From Cyanobacteriota bacterium (lineage in GTDB: Bacteria > Cyanobacteriota > Cyanobacteriia > Cyanobacteriales > Microcoleaceae), in assembly GCA_025362325.1 (NCBI GenBank), contig JANYGO010000228.1, positions 1-33,852 on the forward strand: DNA of 33,852 bases, written 5' to 3'. Position numbers and translations under genes: made by a program. Position 1 is the first letter of the stretch, and every line of letters starts with the position of its first letter. Shown piece after piece: positions 1 to 8,177 of this stretch. The notes under the pieces were generated by a model, which made no database searches, had not been told where the DNA came from, and saw nothing but the letters and a program-made list of their open reading frames with translations.

Positions 1-805
1 AGTATTTGAACTAGGAAAAGCCTTTAGAAATGAAGGTATTGATAGCACTCACAATCCCGAGTTTACCTCTTTAGAAGTTTACCAAGCTTATGCTGATGTT
101 TTCGACATTTTAGGAGTTGTCGAAGATGTGATGTGTTTCGCGGCGGCGGCTGTCTTTGGCGATGTCCTGGAAATTGAGAATCAGGGAGAAACGATTAGTT
201 TAGAGCGCAAGTTCGACTACAGCGAAAAATATCCGGGTTTTAGCGGCAAACACTGGCAAGTGAAAACGATGGTAGAAGCTGTTAGAGACGAGTTTGGGCT
301 GGATTTTGACAGTTTGGACTTAGAAAGTGCGATCGCCTCTGCAACCAAACTAGAAATGCACCTATCTCAGCTAGAAAAACAGAGTTTAGGCTACGTACTC
401 TACGCAGTTTTTGACAAATTAGTTGTCCCCAAACTAATTCAACCGACATTCATCATCGACTATCCTGTCGAAGTCAGTCCCTTAGCCAAAGGACACCGCA
501 GCAAACCGGGATTTGTAGAACGTTTCGAGCTGTTTATTAACGGTACGGAATACTCGAATGGCTTCTCGGAATTGAACGATCCGAAAGAGCAAAGAAAGCG
601 GTTTGAGGAACAGTTAGCACAGAAAAATGCAGGCGATGACGAAGCGCATCCCATGGATGAAGACTTTATTCAAGCTTTATCTTTGGGAATGCCTAATTGT
701 GCGGGAATGGGCATCGGCGTAGACAGATTGGTGATGCTTTTAACTAATACTCAAAGCATCCGCGATGCGGTGATGTTCCCGACAATGCGGCCTGTTAAAG
801 ATTGA
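1..805 (+). CDS. lysS: Lysyl-tRNA synthetase, class II, C-terminal part (5' end cut by window edge)
   Basis: This enzyme charges tRNA-Lys with lysine in the cytoplasm, using ATP. The reading frame is open from base 2, upstream of any internal Met. It begins with class II motif 2 (FRNEGIDSTHNPEFT, bases about 26-70) and ends with motif 3 (GMGIGVDRLVMLLTN) and the RDAVMFPTMRP tail typical of bacterial LysRS. Between them lies the usual catalytic-domain insertion, including FIIDYPVEVSPLAK and an ELFINGTEYSNGFSELNDP block. About 267 residues are present of the roughly 500 to 560 expected, so the N-terminal OB-fold anticodon-binding domain and motif 1 lie outside the window. The stop is TGA at 803-805. 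The identity is secure. The truncation is a window edge rather than a mutation, and the mirror copy is cut at the same base. Confidence 0.95.
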   Translation, partial: VFELGKAFRNEGIDSTHNPEFTSLEVYQAYADVFDILGVVEDVMCFAAAAVFGDVLEIENQGETISLERKFDYSEKYPGFSGKHWQVKTMVEAVRDEFGLDFDSLDLESAIASATKLEMHLSQLEKQSLGYVLYAVFDKLVVPKLIQPTFIIDYPVEVSPLAKGHRSKPGFVERFELFINGTEYSNGFSELNDPKEQRKRFEEQLAQKNAGDDEAHPMDEDFIQALSLGMPNCAGMGIGVDRLVMLLTNTQSIRDAVMFPTMRPVKD

Positions 806-821
806 TTGAAGTAGCTTTTTA

Positions 822-899
822 AACCGCAGATATTTGCGGATGAACACAGATTAACGCAGATAGAATTTCATCTGTGTTAATCTGCGTTAATCTGCGGTT
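822..899. repeat. Inverted repeat downstream of lysS
   Basis: The arms AACCGCAGAT and ATCTGCGGTT bracket internal ATTAACGCAGAT / ATCTGCGTTAAT type repeats, so the 78-base stretch can form a long imperfect hairpin just after the lysS stop. It may act as a terminator-like or mRNA-stabilising structure, but it has no clear U tract and resembles a dispersed genomic repeat. The rest of the 806-1128 gap holds the heptamer array at 1056-1097 and no convincing gene. Confidence 0.6.
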
Positions 900-1055
900 C
901 AAAACATCTTCTTTCATATTAAATAGCCTTTCAAGCGAAAGATGAGGTACTATCGGGCATAGGGAATAGGGCATAGGCCTCCGTGGGCATACCTCACTTT
1001 TGTGAGAACCGCTATATCGTTTCCGGTTGCATCGGAATAATAAAATCGAGTCAGT

Positions 1056-1097
1056 AGTCAACAGTCAACAGTCAACAGTCAACAGTCAACAGTCAAC
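1056..1097. repeat. Heptamer tandem repeat, six units of AGTCAAC
   Basis: Six uninterrupted AGTCAAC units run head to tail. This is a short tandemly repeated repetitive (STRR-like) heptamer of the type common between cyanobacterial genes. It lies in the gap between the convergent lysS and TerD genes. A related heptamer (TTGACAG, one base different on the opposite strand) lies downstream of dnaN. Confidence 0.9.
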
Positions 1098-1128
1098 AAT
1101 TGCGGTATGAGTGCAACCGGAATTAATC

Positions 1129-1728
1129 TCACCGCATAAACGAACCGACAACGCCATTCATATCTTCAGTCAAAGGATTTCCCAAAGCCTTAAATTTCCA
1201 CTCGCTACCTTCTCGATAAACTTCTCCCATCAACATATTTAATTTGCCTTCATAGGAAGGGTCATTTGACAAACGATAGCGAGCGATTTCTTTCCCACCT
1301 CCATCTACAGCCCTCACGTAAGCATTTTCTACCAGGCCAAAATGCTGTTTTCTTTCTTTGCCATTGTAGATATTTACACCCAAGATAATTTTATGATATT
1401 GTGCTGGCAACGAGCCGAGTTTCACCAATATTTGTTCGTCGTCACCGTCTCCCTCCCCGGTGAGATTGTCGCCGGAGTGTACAACAGTTTTGTCCTTTGA
1501 TTCTAAATGAGAGTAATAAATTACATCTTCTTTGTAAGCTTTTAATTTGCCATTTTCCCCCAGCAGCAAAGCGTAGGAATCTAGGTCAAAATTTAAACCG
1601 CTGCTTCTGGCGAAAAGACCTTTTTTAACTTGCGCGACATCCCAGCCCAAAGCCATTGTCAATCGGGATAAGTCGTATTCACTTTTGCTGAGTACGATTG
1701 ATTGTCCTTTTGTCAAGTTGATAGCCAT
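1129..1728 (-). CDS. TerD-domain (tellurium resistance / stress) protein
   Basis: The 199-residue protein is a single TerD domain. It starts MAINLTKGQSIVLSK, has an ALGWD motif, a FDLDSYALLLGENGK strand and an acidic GDNLTGEGDGDDEQ loop. In this family the Asp-rich loops bind calcium. TerD proteins are cytoplasmic and are linked to tellurite resistance, phage and colicin tolerance and general stress, but the biochemical activity is not settled. The ATG is preceded by an A-rich leader with no strong Shine-Dalgarno. The next gene upstream on the same strand (1958-2530) is a second TerD protein, and the two are separated by a palindromic repeat. The LDSYALLLG version of the motif departs from the more usual LDASVFMLG, so this may be a divergent paralogue. 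The family call is secure and the role is inferred. Confidence 0.9.
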   Translation of the reverse strand: MAINLTKGQSIVLSKSEYDLSRLTMALGWDVAQVKKGLFARSSGLNFDLDSYALLLGENGKLKAYKEDVIYYSHLESKDKTVVHSGDNLTGEGDGDDEQILVKLGSLPAQYHKIILGVNIYNGKERKQHFGLVENAYVRAVDGGGKEIARYRLSNDPSYEGKLNMLMGEVYREGSEWKFKALGNPLTEDMNGVVGSFMR

Positions 1729-1820
1729 TGTTTTGTGATTTTGTAAGGTTTATCGTGCAATATGGGATTGATCAAAAGACCGGGCGGTTTCAACAGTACG
1801 TCCGATTTGTTTATTCCCAA

Positions 1821-1922
1821 GAGATCCCTTGCAGCATCCCCCTTAAGAAAGGGGACGAAAGATAACTCTCTTGTCCCCTCCCTTTTTTAAGGGGGAGTAG
1901 GGGGCAAGCTAAGGGGGGATCG
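1821..1922. repeat. Palindromic intergenic repeat (copy A, TerD-TerD gap)
   Basis: Short inverted arms built from CATCCCCCTTAA and TTAAGGGGGA surround a core with CTTGTCCCC. It resembles the elements at 3185-3275 and 7903-7987, which share the order GATCCC, CATCCCCC, CTTGTCCCC, GATC. It is a dispersed cyanobacterial small repeat lying between two co-oriented TerD genes. Confidence 0.7.
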
Positions 1923-1957
1923 ACTTTATCTGAACCGTATTGTTTTATATCGACCTT

Positions 1958-2530
1958 TTATCCGGCATACTTGTCTACAAAGCTTTGCAAGCCTGCATTG
2001 TAGCCTTCTCCGACTGCTTGGAACCTCCACTCGCCATCTTTCTTGTAAAGTCTGCCAAATTCCATCGCAGTTTCCCTCGAAAAATCCTCATCCAAATCGT
2101 ACTTAGTGACTTCTACATTAGTCGTAGTATCATAAATCCTGATAAAAGCATTGCGAACTTGACCAAAGCCCTGTCTCCTCGATTCAGCTTCATGAATTGT
2201 CACCACAAACACAATTTCTTGAACGGCTGGATCGACTTTGGTTAAATCGACTGTAACGGTTTCATCATCGCCCAATCCTTCTCCGGTTGTGCTATCTCCC
2301 AGGTGTATTACAGAACCGTCCGGCGACTGTTTGTTATTGTAGAAAACAAAGTATTTTTCGCTGGGAATTTTGCCATCAGAACCCAACATAAACACGGAAG
2401 CATCTAAGTCAAAAGCCCCGCCTGTGTCTGAATCATTGGTATCCCATCCCAAACCAATCCCGGCATTTTTCAGCCCTGGTGCTTCTTTAGATAGATTGAT
2501 TCTCCCGCCTTTTTCCAAGTTGATAGACAT
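1958..2530 (-). CDS. TerD-domain protein (TerD/TerE type)
   Basis: The 190-residue protein has the canonical TerD layout: MSINLEKGGRINLSK at the start, GLGWDTND, FDLDASVFMLGSDGK, and the acidic calcium-loop signature GDSTTGEGLGDDE. It is closer to classical TerD/TerE than its neighbour at 1129-1728. It is expected to be a cytoplasmic calcium-binding stress protein. The upstream sequence, read on the minus strand, carries GGAGGGCG close before the ATG, a good Shine-Dalgarno that supports this start. It lies about 55 bases downstream of def on the same strand, so co-transcription from def is plausible. Family membership is secure, while any role in metal or phage tolerance is family knowledge only. 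Confidence 0.92.
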   Translation of the reverse strand: MSINLEKGGRINLSKEAPGLKNAGIGLGWDTNDSDTGGAFDLDASVFMLGSDGKIPSEKYFVFYNNKQSPDGSVIHLGDSTTGEGLGDDETVTVDLTKVDPAVQEIVFVVTIHEAESRRQGFGQVRNAFIRIYDTTTNVEVTKYDLDEDFSRETAMEFGRLYKKDGEWRFQAVGEGYNAGLQSFVDKYAG

Positions 2531-2585
2531 TCGCCCTCCTATTCACAACATCAATCTTAGTTACCGATCGCCATTATATCAATTC

Positions 2586-3119
2586 TCACAGGAGCTTGAC
2601 AAATTGCTGCTGGTACTCATCCTCTGACATCAGTTCTCGGGTATTTTCCACCCTGTCTAAAAATACGATGCCCTCTAAATGGTCGTATTCGTGTTGAAAA
2701 ATCCGGGCTACAAAGTCTGTAAGTTCTTGTCTGTGGACTTTGCCGTCTCTACAGGTGTATTCTATCTCGATCGCCCTACTTCTGGGCACCAACCCGCGAA
2801 TCCCCGGAATACTCAAACAGCCTTCCCAGTCTTTGACTGTTTCTGTGGATGCAGCGAGAATCCGGGGATTAATCATCGCCGTCGGTTCCATGTGCGGTGC
2901 TTGGGGATAGCGCAGGTTGGGGCGGGATGCGACGATGAACAGCCGATCGCACTTCGCCGCTTGGGGGGCCGCAATCCCTACTCCGTTCGCCTGTTGTACG
3001 GTAAAAATCAGGTTGTCGATTAGCTGTTTAATGCGATCGTCCTTAACATTCTCCACAACTTGAGACGGTTGGCGCAGTACGGGATTTCCTAATTGAGAAA
3101 TTTGCAAGATTTCAGGCAT
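2586..3119 (-). CDS. def: Peptide deformylase
   Basis: This enzyme removes the formyl group from the initiator Met of nascent proteins at the ribosome. All three metalloprotease motifs are present in the 177 residues: GVGIAAPQ (about 46-53), EGCLS (99-103, metal ligand Cys101) and QHEYDH (about 142-147, ligands His143 and His147, catalytic Glu144). The length is normal. The tail EDEYQQQFVKLL resembles other cyanobacterial deformylases. The gene follows htrA on the same strand after a repeat-containing gap of about 250 bases and precedes a TerD gene. No defect is visible. Confidence 0.96.
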   Translation of the reverse strand: MPEILQISQLGNPVLRQPSQVVENVKDDRIKQLIDNLIFTVQQANGVGIAAPQAAKCDRLFIVASRPNLRYPQAPHMEPTAMINPRILAASTETVKDWEGCLSIPGIRGLVPRSRAIEIEYTCRDGKVHRQELTDFVARIFQHEYDHLEGIVFLDRVENTRELMSEDEYQQQFVKLL

Positions 3120-3184
3120 ATTAATTAGTTATTGGTGTTAAGTTAAGCCTCGAAGCATTAAAAAATCTCGTTTTTATCCTCTTG

Positions 3185-3275
3185 CCAGATCCCCCTCGCA
3201 TCCCCCGAAAGCAAGGGGGACTTTGATCAGAATCTTGTCCCCCCCGAAAGCAAGGGGGGTGCCAGGGAGATCTGG
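3185..3275. repeat. Palindromic intergenic repeat (copy B, htrA-def gap)
   Basis: The outer arms CCAGATC and GATCTGG are perfect complements. Inside are two GAAAGCAAGGGGG modules and a CTTTGATCAGAATCTTGTCC core. The architecture matches copy C at 7903-7987, where the GAAAGCAA motif is replaced by TTAATAA. Confidence 0.8.
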
Positions 3276-3366
3276 GCCTAATCGTCAAACAGCAGTCTCT
3301 GACTACGTTTGAGCTAAAACTGAAACGAATCGGTAATGAGGAATTGGTAATTAATCTTCCTTCTTC

Positions 3367-4608
3367 CTATCGAACTTGTTGAACTGGCAAACTCCCCGGT
3401 TTAACAGTCAAATTAACTATTTGCCCATTCCGATTAATCTCCATTTGCAACAAGCCGCCAACCTTAGCATTTTGCACGAATTCCTGAACAGCTTCCGACT
3501 GAATAATCGGCTGATTATTCAGCTTTTGAATCACATCACCAGCCCGCAAACCTGCTGCGGCTGCGGGAGAATTAGGAACCACACTCACAATCGCCACACC
3601 GCGATCGACTGCAACTCGCAGATTACTGTTAGCATTGCTGTTAATTTGCTGCTTAACCTCCGCAGTCAGCGTCGCCATTTCAATTCCCAAATAAGCGTGT
3701 TCGACTTTCCCAGTCGAAATCAGTTCCTTCGCCACCTGTTGCGCCGCCTGAATTGGAATCGCAAACCCCAATCCTTGCGCGCCTTGAATAATCGCCGTAT
3801 TCATCCCAATAACTTCGCCCGAAGCATTCAGCAGCGGGCCGCCGGAATTCCCCGGATTGATTGCAGCGTCTGTTTGAATAAAACCGATCCGCTTGTCAGG
3901 TACGCCCACCTCGCTACTCGATCGCCCTGTAGCGCTAATTATCCCCGCAGTTACGGAATTGTCCAAACCCAAAGGATTGCCGATCGCGATCGCCCATTCC
4001 CCAGGCAACAGCTTATCAGAATTGCCGATCGCCACCACGGGCAGAGCATTCGCCTCAATCTTCACCACAGCAACATCCGTCACCTTATCCGCCCCCAACA
4101 CCTGGCCCTGATAGCCGCGGCCGTCCCTGAGAGTTACATTTACCGTATCCGCGCCCTCTACAACGTGAGCATTCGTAAGAATCACGCCGTCAGCCCCGAT
4201 CACAAAACCCGAACCAGTGCCCCGTTCAATCCCGCCCCGGCCGCCCGAATTCGGTTGTCCACCAAAAAAATCCTCCGGCGAAACACCTTGATTTCCCGGT
4301 TTTACCCGGCGCGAAGCATCTATCCGCACCACCGCCGGGCCAACTTTGGCCACCGCAGCCACAATAAAATTTACATTAGCCGTATCCCCCGACAAGGGCA
4401 CAGGCGGCAAGACTTTGCTAGCTTGAGGCTTACTATTAGCAGGCACTTGCAATCTCGGTTGCAGCGCCGTTTGTCCTGAATCGCCCGAATTTGCACGTAA
4501 TTGAGAAACCGACAGCCGATCGCCCAACATGGCGGCTCCGGCTCCCGTTACCAGCAGCAATATGTAAATTGCCGGTTGCTTCCAAAATTTGCCAGTAGAA
4601 CTCTTCAT
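3367..4608 (-). CDS. HtrA/Deg-family trypsin-like serine protease with PDZ domain
   Basis: This is an envelope or lumen quality-control protease that degrades misfolded proteins. The 413 residues begin with a positively charged stretch and a hydrophobic segment (about 12-28), either a signal peptide or a membrane anchor. A low-complexity linker follows, then an S1C protease domain with the triad His148 (NAHVVEG), Asp178 (TDVAVVK) and Ser255 ([10 protein letters not shown]). One C-terminal PDZ domain covers about 305-400 ([20 protein letters not shown]). A single PDZ fits the cyanobacterial HhoA/HhoB/HtrA group, and I cannot tell which paralogue it is. It diverges from dnaA across 207 bases and reads towards def. 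No catalytic residue is missing. Confidence 0.95.
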   Translation of the reverse strand: MKSSTGKFWKQPAIYILLLVTGAGAAMLGDRLSVSQLRANSGDSGQTALQPRLQVPANSKPQASKVLPPVPLSGDTANVNFIVAAVAKVGPAVVRIDASRRVKPGNQGVSPEDFFGGQPNSGGRGGIERGTGSGFVIGADGVILTNAHVVEGADTVNVTLRDGRGYQGQVLGADKVTDVAVVKIEANALPVVAIGNSDKLLPGEWAIAIGNPLGLDNSVTAGIISATGRSSSEVGVPDKRIGFIQTDAAINPGNSGGPLLNASGEVIGMNTAIIQGAQGLGFAIPIQAAQQVAKELISTGKVEHAYLGIEMATLTAEVKQQINSNANSNLRVAVDRGVAIVSVVPNSPAAAAGLRAGDVIQKLNNQPIIQSEAVQEFVQNAKVGGLLQMEINRNGQIVNLTVKPGSLPVQQVR

Positions 4609-4815
4609 CGCGACGTTTTAAGGCTTTCCTGCCAAATTTAAATACTTGCCTAGCAGCTCTTCGATACCTGCTATATCCACAGATCCGCAAAATTTTTGGG
4701 CGATGGCGTCCCGCCCCGCAAGCTACGGCAGACTCCCTTAAACTTTAGCATCAGAAGACTAAACTTTCTAGACTGTAGAATTAATCTCTTGAATGCCGAT
4801 CGGCAAAGGTAAGCA
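4609..4815. promoter_or_regulatory. Divergent htrA/dnaA intergenic region
   Basis: These 207 bases separate the divergent starts of htrA and dnaA and must hold both promoters. ATATCCACA at 4673-4681 differs by one base from the classical TTATCCACA DnaA box and could mediate dnaA autoregulation, but a single near-match is weak evidence. I could not place -10/-35 elements with confidence. Confidence 0.5.
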
Positions 4816-6186
4816 GTGGACATTACCCTCGAAAGTCTGTGGAATCAGATACTTGAACGTCTCCAGGTACAACTGAGCAGACCTAGCTTTGAGACGTGGA
4901 TCAAAACAGCCAGGGCTGAACAACTGGAAAATAACTGTTTGATCGTCAGCGCCCCCAACCCCTTTGCTCGCAATTGGTTGCAGAAATATTACGTCAAAAT
5001 CATTGCCGATGCAGTTGAAGAAATTCTTGGCTATCCCGTAGAAATTTACTTGACAATTGCCGGGGGCACCGAAACAGGTGGCAGCAACGACTCCGCCATG
5101 ATTTGGCCGTCCCCGATCGCCGATCGCCCCGAAAGCCACTCGCTACACCCACCTAAACCAGCCCATTTAAACCCCAAATACGTATTTTCCCGCTTTGTCG
5201 TCGGTTCCAACAACCGCATGGCTCACGCAGCATCCCTCGCCGTAGCCGAGTCTCCGGGCCGAGAATTCAATCCCCTCTTTTTGTGCGGAGGCGTTGGTTT
5301 GGGGAAAACTCATTTGATGCAGGCGATCGGTCATTATCGCTTAGAAATCGACCCCAACGCCAAAATTTTTTACGTTTCTACTGAGAAATTCACTAACGAT
5401 TTAATCGCAGCTATTCGCAAAGATAGTATGCAAAGTTTCCGCGATCACTATCGCGATGCCGATGTTTTATTAATAGATGATATCCAGTTTATCGAAGGCA
5501 AAGAATACACGCAAGAAGAATTTTTTCACACTTTCAATACTTTGCACGAAGCCGGAAATCAAGTCGTTTTAGCTTCCGATCGCCCGCCGCAGCAAATCCC
5601 CCGCCTGCAAGAGCGTTTGTGTTCCAGATTTTCCATGGGATTAATTGCCGATATTCAATTGCCAGACTTAGAAACTAGGATGGCAATTTTGCAGAAAAAA
5701 TCTGAATATGAAAATATGAGGCTGCCGCGAGATGTGATTGAATACATTGCTTCTAGCTATGCTTCCAATGTGCGGGAATTAGAAGGAGCTTTGATACGGG
5801 CCGTAGCATATCTTTCCATTACCGGTTTGCCGATGACAGTTGAGAATATCGCCCCAGTTTTGAATCCGCAAACTGAAACCGTACAGGCGACTCCCGATGC
5901 GGTAATTGCAGTTGTGGCCGAGGCGTTTGATGTTTCTGTGGAAGATTTGAAGGGGATTTCCCGCAGGCGAGAAATTAGCTTTGCCCGTCAAATTGGGATG
6001 TATTTAATTCGGCAACATACTGGTTTGAGTTTGCCAAAAGTTGGCGAAGTTTTCGGCGGCAAGGATCACACGACTGTGCTTTACAGTTGCGATAAAATTG
6101 CTCAGTTGCGCAACACCGATCCAACTTTAGCCCAAACTTTGCGTCAATTGAGCGATCGAATTAACGTTGTCAGCCGCAAAAGTTGA
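4816..6186 (+). CDS. dnaA: Chromosomal replication initiator DnaA
   Basis: DnaA is the AAA+ ATPase that binds DnaA boxes at oriC, melts DNA and loads helicase. The 456 residues show all domains: domain I (1-85, starting [17 protein letters not shown]), a short linker, the AAA+ domain with Walker [10 protein letters not shown] (about 158-166) and Walker B LLIDDIQF (about 218-225), and DNA-binding domain IV with the signature [15 protein letters not shown] (from about 414). The start is GTG, chosen because it gives the conserved N-terminus and has AAAGGTAAG just upstream. Instead of dnaN, a repeat cluster and an accessory block follow it. The protein appears intact. The window also carries an identical mirror copy. 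Confidence 0.98.
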   Translation: MDITLESLWNQILERLQVQLSRPSFETWIKTARAEQLENNCLIVSAPNPFARNWLQKYYVKIIADAVEEILGYPVEIYLTIAGGTETGGSNDSAMIWPSPIADRPESHSLHPPKPAHLNPKYVFSRFVVGSNNRMAHAASLAVAESPGREFNPLFLCGGVGLGKTHLMQAIGHYRLEIDPNAKIFYVSTEKFTNDLIAAIRKDSMQSFRDHYRDADVLLIDDIQFIEGKEYTQEEFFHTFNTLHEAGNQVVLASDRPPQQIPRLQERLCSRFSMGLIADIQLPDLETRMAILQKKSEYENMRLPRDVIEYIASSYASNVRELEGALIRAVAYLSITGLPMTVENIAPVLNPQTETVQATPDAVIAVVAEAFDVSVEDLKGISRRREISFARQIGMYLIRQHTGLSLPKVGEVFGGKDHTTVLYSCDKIAQLRNTDPTLAQTLRQLSDRINVVSRKS

Positions 6187-6270
6187 GCAGAACAAAGAAG
6201 GAAGAAGGAAGCCATGACAGGGATTCGGACTGGTGCATTTCAATGAGTATAAATATACCCGTAGGGGCGA

Positions 6271-6436
6271 AGCATTTCGGTAGTCAATCTCTGATTATCA
6301 CTAATAAATTATGTGCCGAAATGCTTCGCCCTTGCAAAAATGAGATGCACCCAGCATTTCGGTAGTCAATCTCTGGTTATCACGAATAAATTATGTGCCG
6401 TCAGGTGCTTCGCCCTTGCCAAATAGAGATGCACCC
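6271..6436. repeat. Two direct copies of an 83-base repeat downstream of dnaA
   Basis: Copies at about 6271-6353 and 6353-6436 share AGCATTTCGGTAGTCAATCT, then (with scattered changes) TTATCACTAATAAATTATGT, and end GATGCACCCA. GTAGGGGCGAAGCATTTCGG at 6261-6280 is the inverted partner of the CCGAAATGCTTCGCC segment inside copy 1, so a hairpin is also possible. This is a cyanobacterial interspersed repeat. The 6187-6451 gap contains no convincing gene. Confidence 0.8.
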
Positions 6437-6451
6437 AAGGCTGTTCTGTTG

Positions 6452-7183
6452 TTAGAGTTTTACAGCCTGCGGTAAAGACGCTAACCAATCTTCCCACAAC
6501 TTCCCTGCTTGAACTGATAACTGTCCAGCATAACGAATGGTATCCTCTCGAAGTTTAGCGACTGTGAGATCCGGCGTTGCTCCAATTTCACACGCATGAC
6601 CAATGAACCACCGCTCTAATCCTTGAGCTGTGACTTCTGGATGAAACTGCAATGCTAATCCTGCTTGTTTCCAGGAAAAAGCTTGGTTGTGGTAAATCGC
6701 GCTAGCCGCTAAATGAGTGCTATCAGTAGGCAGATCGAAGGTATCTCCATGCCAGTGGAGAACGGCTGTTTTATCTCCTGCTAAGTGAGCCAGTGCTGTT
6801 TGCTGGCCTTCTAGACTCATCTTTAGAGGAGACCATCCAATCTCTTTTTGCGATCCAGGATAGACTTTCGCCCCTAAAGCACGAGCCATCAACTGTGCCC
6901 CCAAGCAAATCCCTAGCGTAGGCAAATCGTTAGCAAGACGATATTCCAATAGATGTAACTCATCAATTAGGAATGGATAATCTTGCTCATCGTAGGCTCC
7001 AATTGGGCCTCCAAGAATCACTAGCAAATTTGTGTTGCGATCGATCTGAGTCAAATCATCCGATCCAGCTTCTAGATATCTGACTGTGTAGTTTTTGTGA
7101 TGCAATGCTTCAGCTAAAGTTCCCAGATCCTCAAAGGCAATATGTCTAATGACAGTGGCGTGTTTCAAAGTAGTCACCCTCAA
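6452..7183 (-). CDS. Class I glutamine amidotransferase (GMP-synthase-like)
   Basis: This protein probably hydrolyses glutamine to supply ammonia, or acts as a related peptidase. The 243 residues form one GATase1 domain. The nucleophile elbow LGICLGAQL holds Cys93, and the His/Glu partners sit in LQFHPEV (His181, Glu183), so the triad is complete. An oxyanion strand LLVILGGPIGAYD and the WHGDTFDLP segment place it among stand-alone GMP-synthase-like amidotransferases, with no synthetase domain attached. The coding frame overlaps the end of the AurF-like gene by 4 bases, indicating one transcript. The start codon is uncertain: TTG at 7181-7183, or GTG two codons later. The acceptor substrate cannot be named from sequence. 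Confidence 0.88.
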   Translation of the reverse strand: MRVTTLKHATVIRHIAFEDLGTLAEALHHKNYTVRYLEAGSDDLTQIDRNTNLLVILGGPIGAYDEQDYPFLIDELHLLEYRLANDLPTLGICLGAQLMARALGAKVYPGSQKEIGWSPLKMSLEGQQTALAHLAGDKTAVLHWHGDTFDLPTDSTHLAASAIYHNQAFSWKQAGLALQFHPEVTAQGLERWFIGHACEIGATPDLTVAKLREDTIRYAGQLSVQAGKLWEDWLASLPQAVKL

Positions 7184-7719
7184 ATCAATTCGTAATCTGC
7201 GAAAACTTGCTCAATTGTACGATCGTCGAACACTCCAGCGGCTGCAAACATTTTTAAGGTTGGATTGGCAGTTCGTCGAACAAATTTAGCAATTTGGCTG
7301 GGTACGTAAACCTCTTCTAGAATTCCTTCCGAATCGTTTGCATTAAAGCCTAAACGCCGCAGAATACTGTATTCTAATTGGCGATCGGAACCCAGAAATG
7401 CCCAGATTAGTTGTGGCAGTAATTGTCCCATTTCCTCTTGCTCATAGGATGCAAGGCTTTGCCAAAGGATGGGGAACAAGCCACGGAAATAAACGCTGTG
7501 CAACGCTTCGTCAGCCGCATGATCGCCGACAACCGCACGGACAATAGGAGAGACTTGAGGATCGTGGGGAACATTGTTAAGAACCTTTGTCACCAGAGTT
7601 TCTGAGATCGTGACAAAAAACAGTTGAATGAGATGGGGCGACAGCCGAGTTTGATGTTCAGCAATAATTTTCTCGATGAGAACGCTCCTTGACATTAAGG
7701 GAAACAACGTTACAGGCAA
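7180..7719 (-). CDS. AurF-like diiron oxygenase, N-terminally truncated (probable remnant)
   Basis: AurF-type enzymes are cytoplasmic diiron oxygenases that oxidise aryl amines. In this 179-residue product a Glu at 40 (ISETL), then His67, Glu71 and His74 (GDHAADEALH) reproduce the ligand spacing recalled for AurF Glu196, His223, Glu227 and His230. The first ligand pair (a Glu and an ExxH helix) has no counterpart, because the protein starts just before the third ligand helix. Family members are about 300 residues long, so about 120 residues are missing. A MITE-like element begins 77 bases beyond the start codon. An internal ATG at 7693-7695 is an alternative start. The gene is translationally coupled to the amidotransferase. 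It is probably inactive alone. The family assignment is by motif only. Confidence 0.6.
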   Translation of the reverse strand: MPVTLFPLMSRSVLIEKIIAEHQTRLSPHLIQLFFVTISETLVTKVLNNVPHDPQVSPIVRAVVGDHAADEALHSVYFRGLFPILWQSLASYEQEEMGQLLPQLIWAFLGSDRQLEYSILRRLGFNANDSEGILEEVYVPSQIAKFVRRTANPTLKMFAAAGVFDDRTIEQVFADYELI

Positions 7720-7795
7720 TAAATATTTACAATTTTCAACCAGCTCCGTTTCATTTGTTACGAACGTTTACTACTATAGATGATACCGGCTCATT

Positions 7796-8136
7796 GGACT
7801 TATGTAATGATCCAATTCGATATATTTTGAGTGTACCAATTCTGGGATATTTCCTCAGAATGCTTGGTCTTATACCAATTTAATGTGAAGTTCCACATAT
7901 CTCGATCCCCCTCGCATCCCCCTTAATAAGGGGGACTTTGATCGGAATCTTGTCCCCCCCTTATTAAGGGGGGCGCCAGGGCGATCGGATTCTACGGGGC
8001 CTCATAAAAAATTGGTCTTAGTCCTAAAAGTTTCGTTGAAAGTTCGAGATTTATTAAGTAGTCTGAACTGTAATCTTGCCCTTTGTGGCAAATTGGTACA
8101 CAAAAAATATCCTAAATTGGCTCATGACATAAGTCC
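7796..8136. mobile_element. MITE-like non-autonomous element with terminal inverted repeats
   Basis: The left end GGACTTATGTAATGATCCAA and the right end, read inverted (GGACTTATGTCATGAGCCAA), match over about 45 bases, including GTGTACCAATT. Both ends are flanked by ATT (7793-7795 and 8137-8139), a plausible 3-base target duplication. The 341-base interior has no gene but contains palindromic repeat copy C. It lies between the truncated AurF-like gene and the MOSC gene. With the flanking sequence this accounts for the 7720-8177 gap. Confidence 0.65.
7903..7987. repeat. Palindromic intergenic repeat (copy C, inside the MITE-like element)
   Basis: The outer arms CGATC and GATCG enclose two CCTTAATAAGGGGG-type modules around CTTTGATCGGAATCTTGTCC. 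The core is nearly identical to copy B at 3185-3275, so the two belong to one repeat family with variable inner arms. Confidence 0.8.
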
Positions 8137-8177
8137 ATTACTTAGATATGATGGCATCCATTGCACAAATTTTTCTT

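Noticed and set aside
819-1061. An 80-codon minus-strand frame in the lysS-TerD gap
   Set aside because: It is made largely of the inverted repeat (LTQINTDEILSALICV) and has no ribosome site or recognisable domain.
1056-1097. CRISPR array
   Set aside because: The units are 7-base direct tandem repeats without spacers, and no cas gene is nearby.
3376-4479. A 367-codon open frame antisense to htrA
   Set aside because: Its product is Arg/Asn/His/Ile-rich low-quality sequence with no family signature, and it lies entirely under a secure htrA gene. It is a shadow frame, as is its mirror at 29374-30477.
6183-6365. A 60-codon frame overlapping the end of dnaA
   Set aside because: It consists of the duplicated intergenic repeat and overlaps the dnaA stop; no family support.
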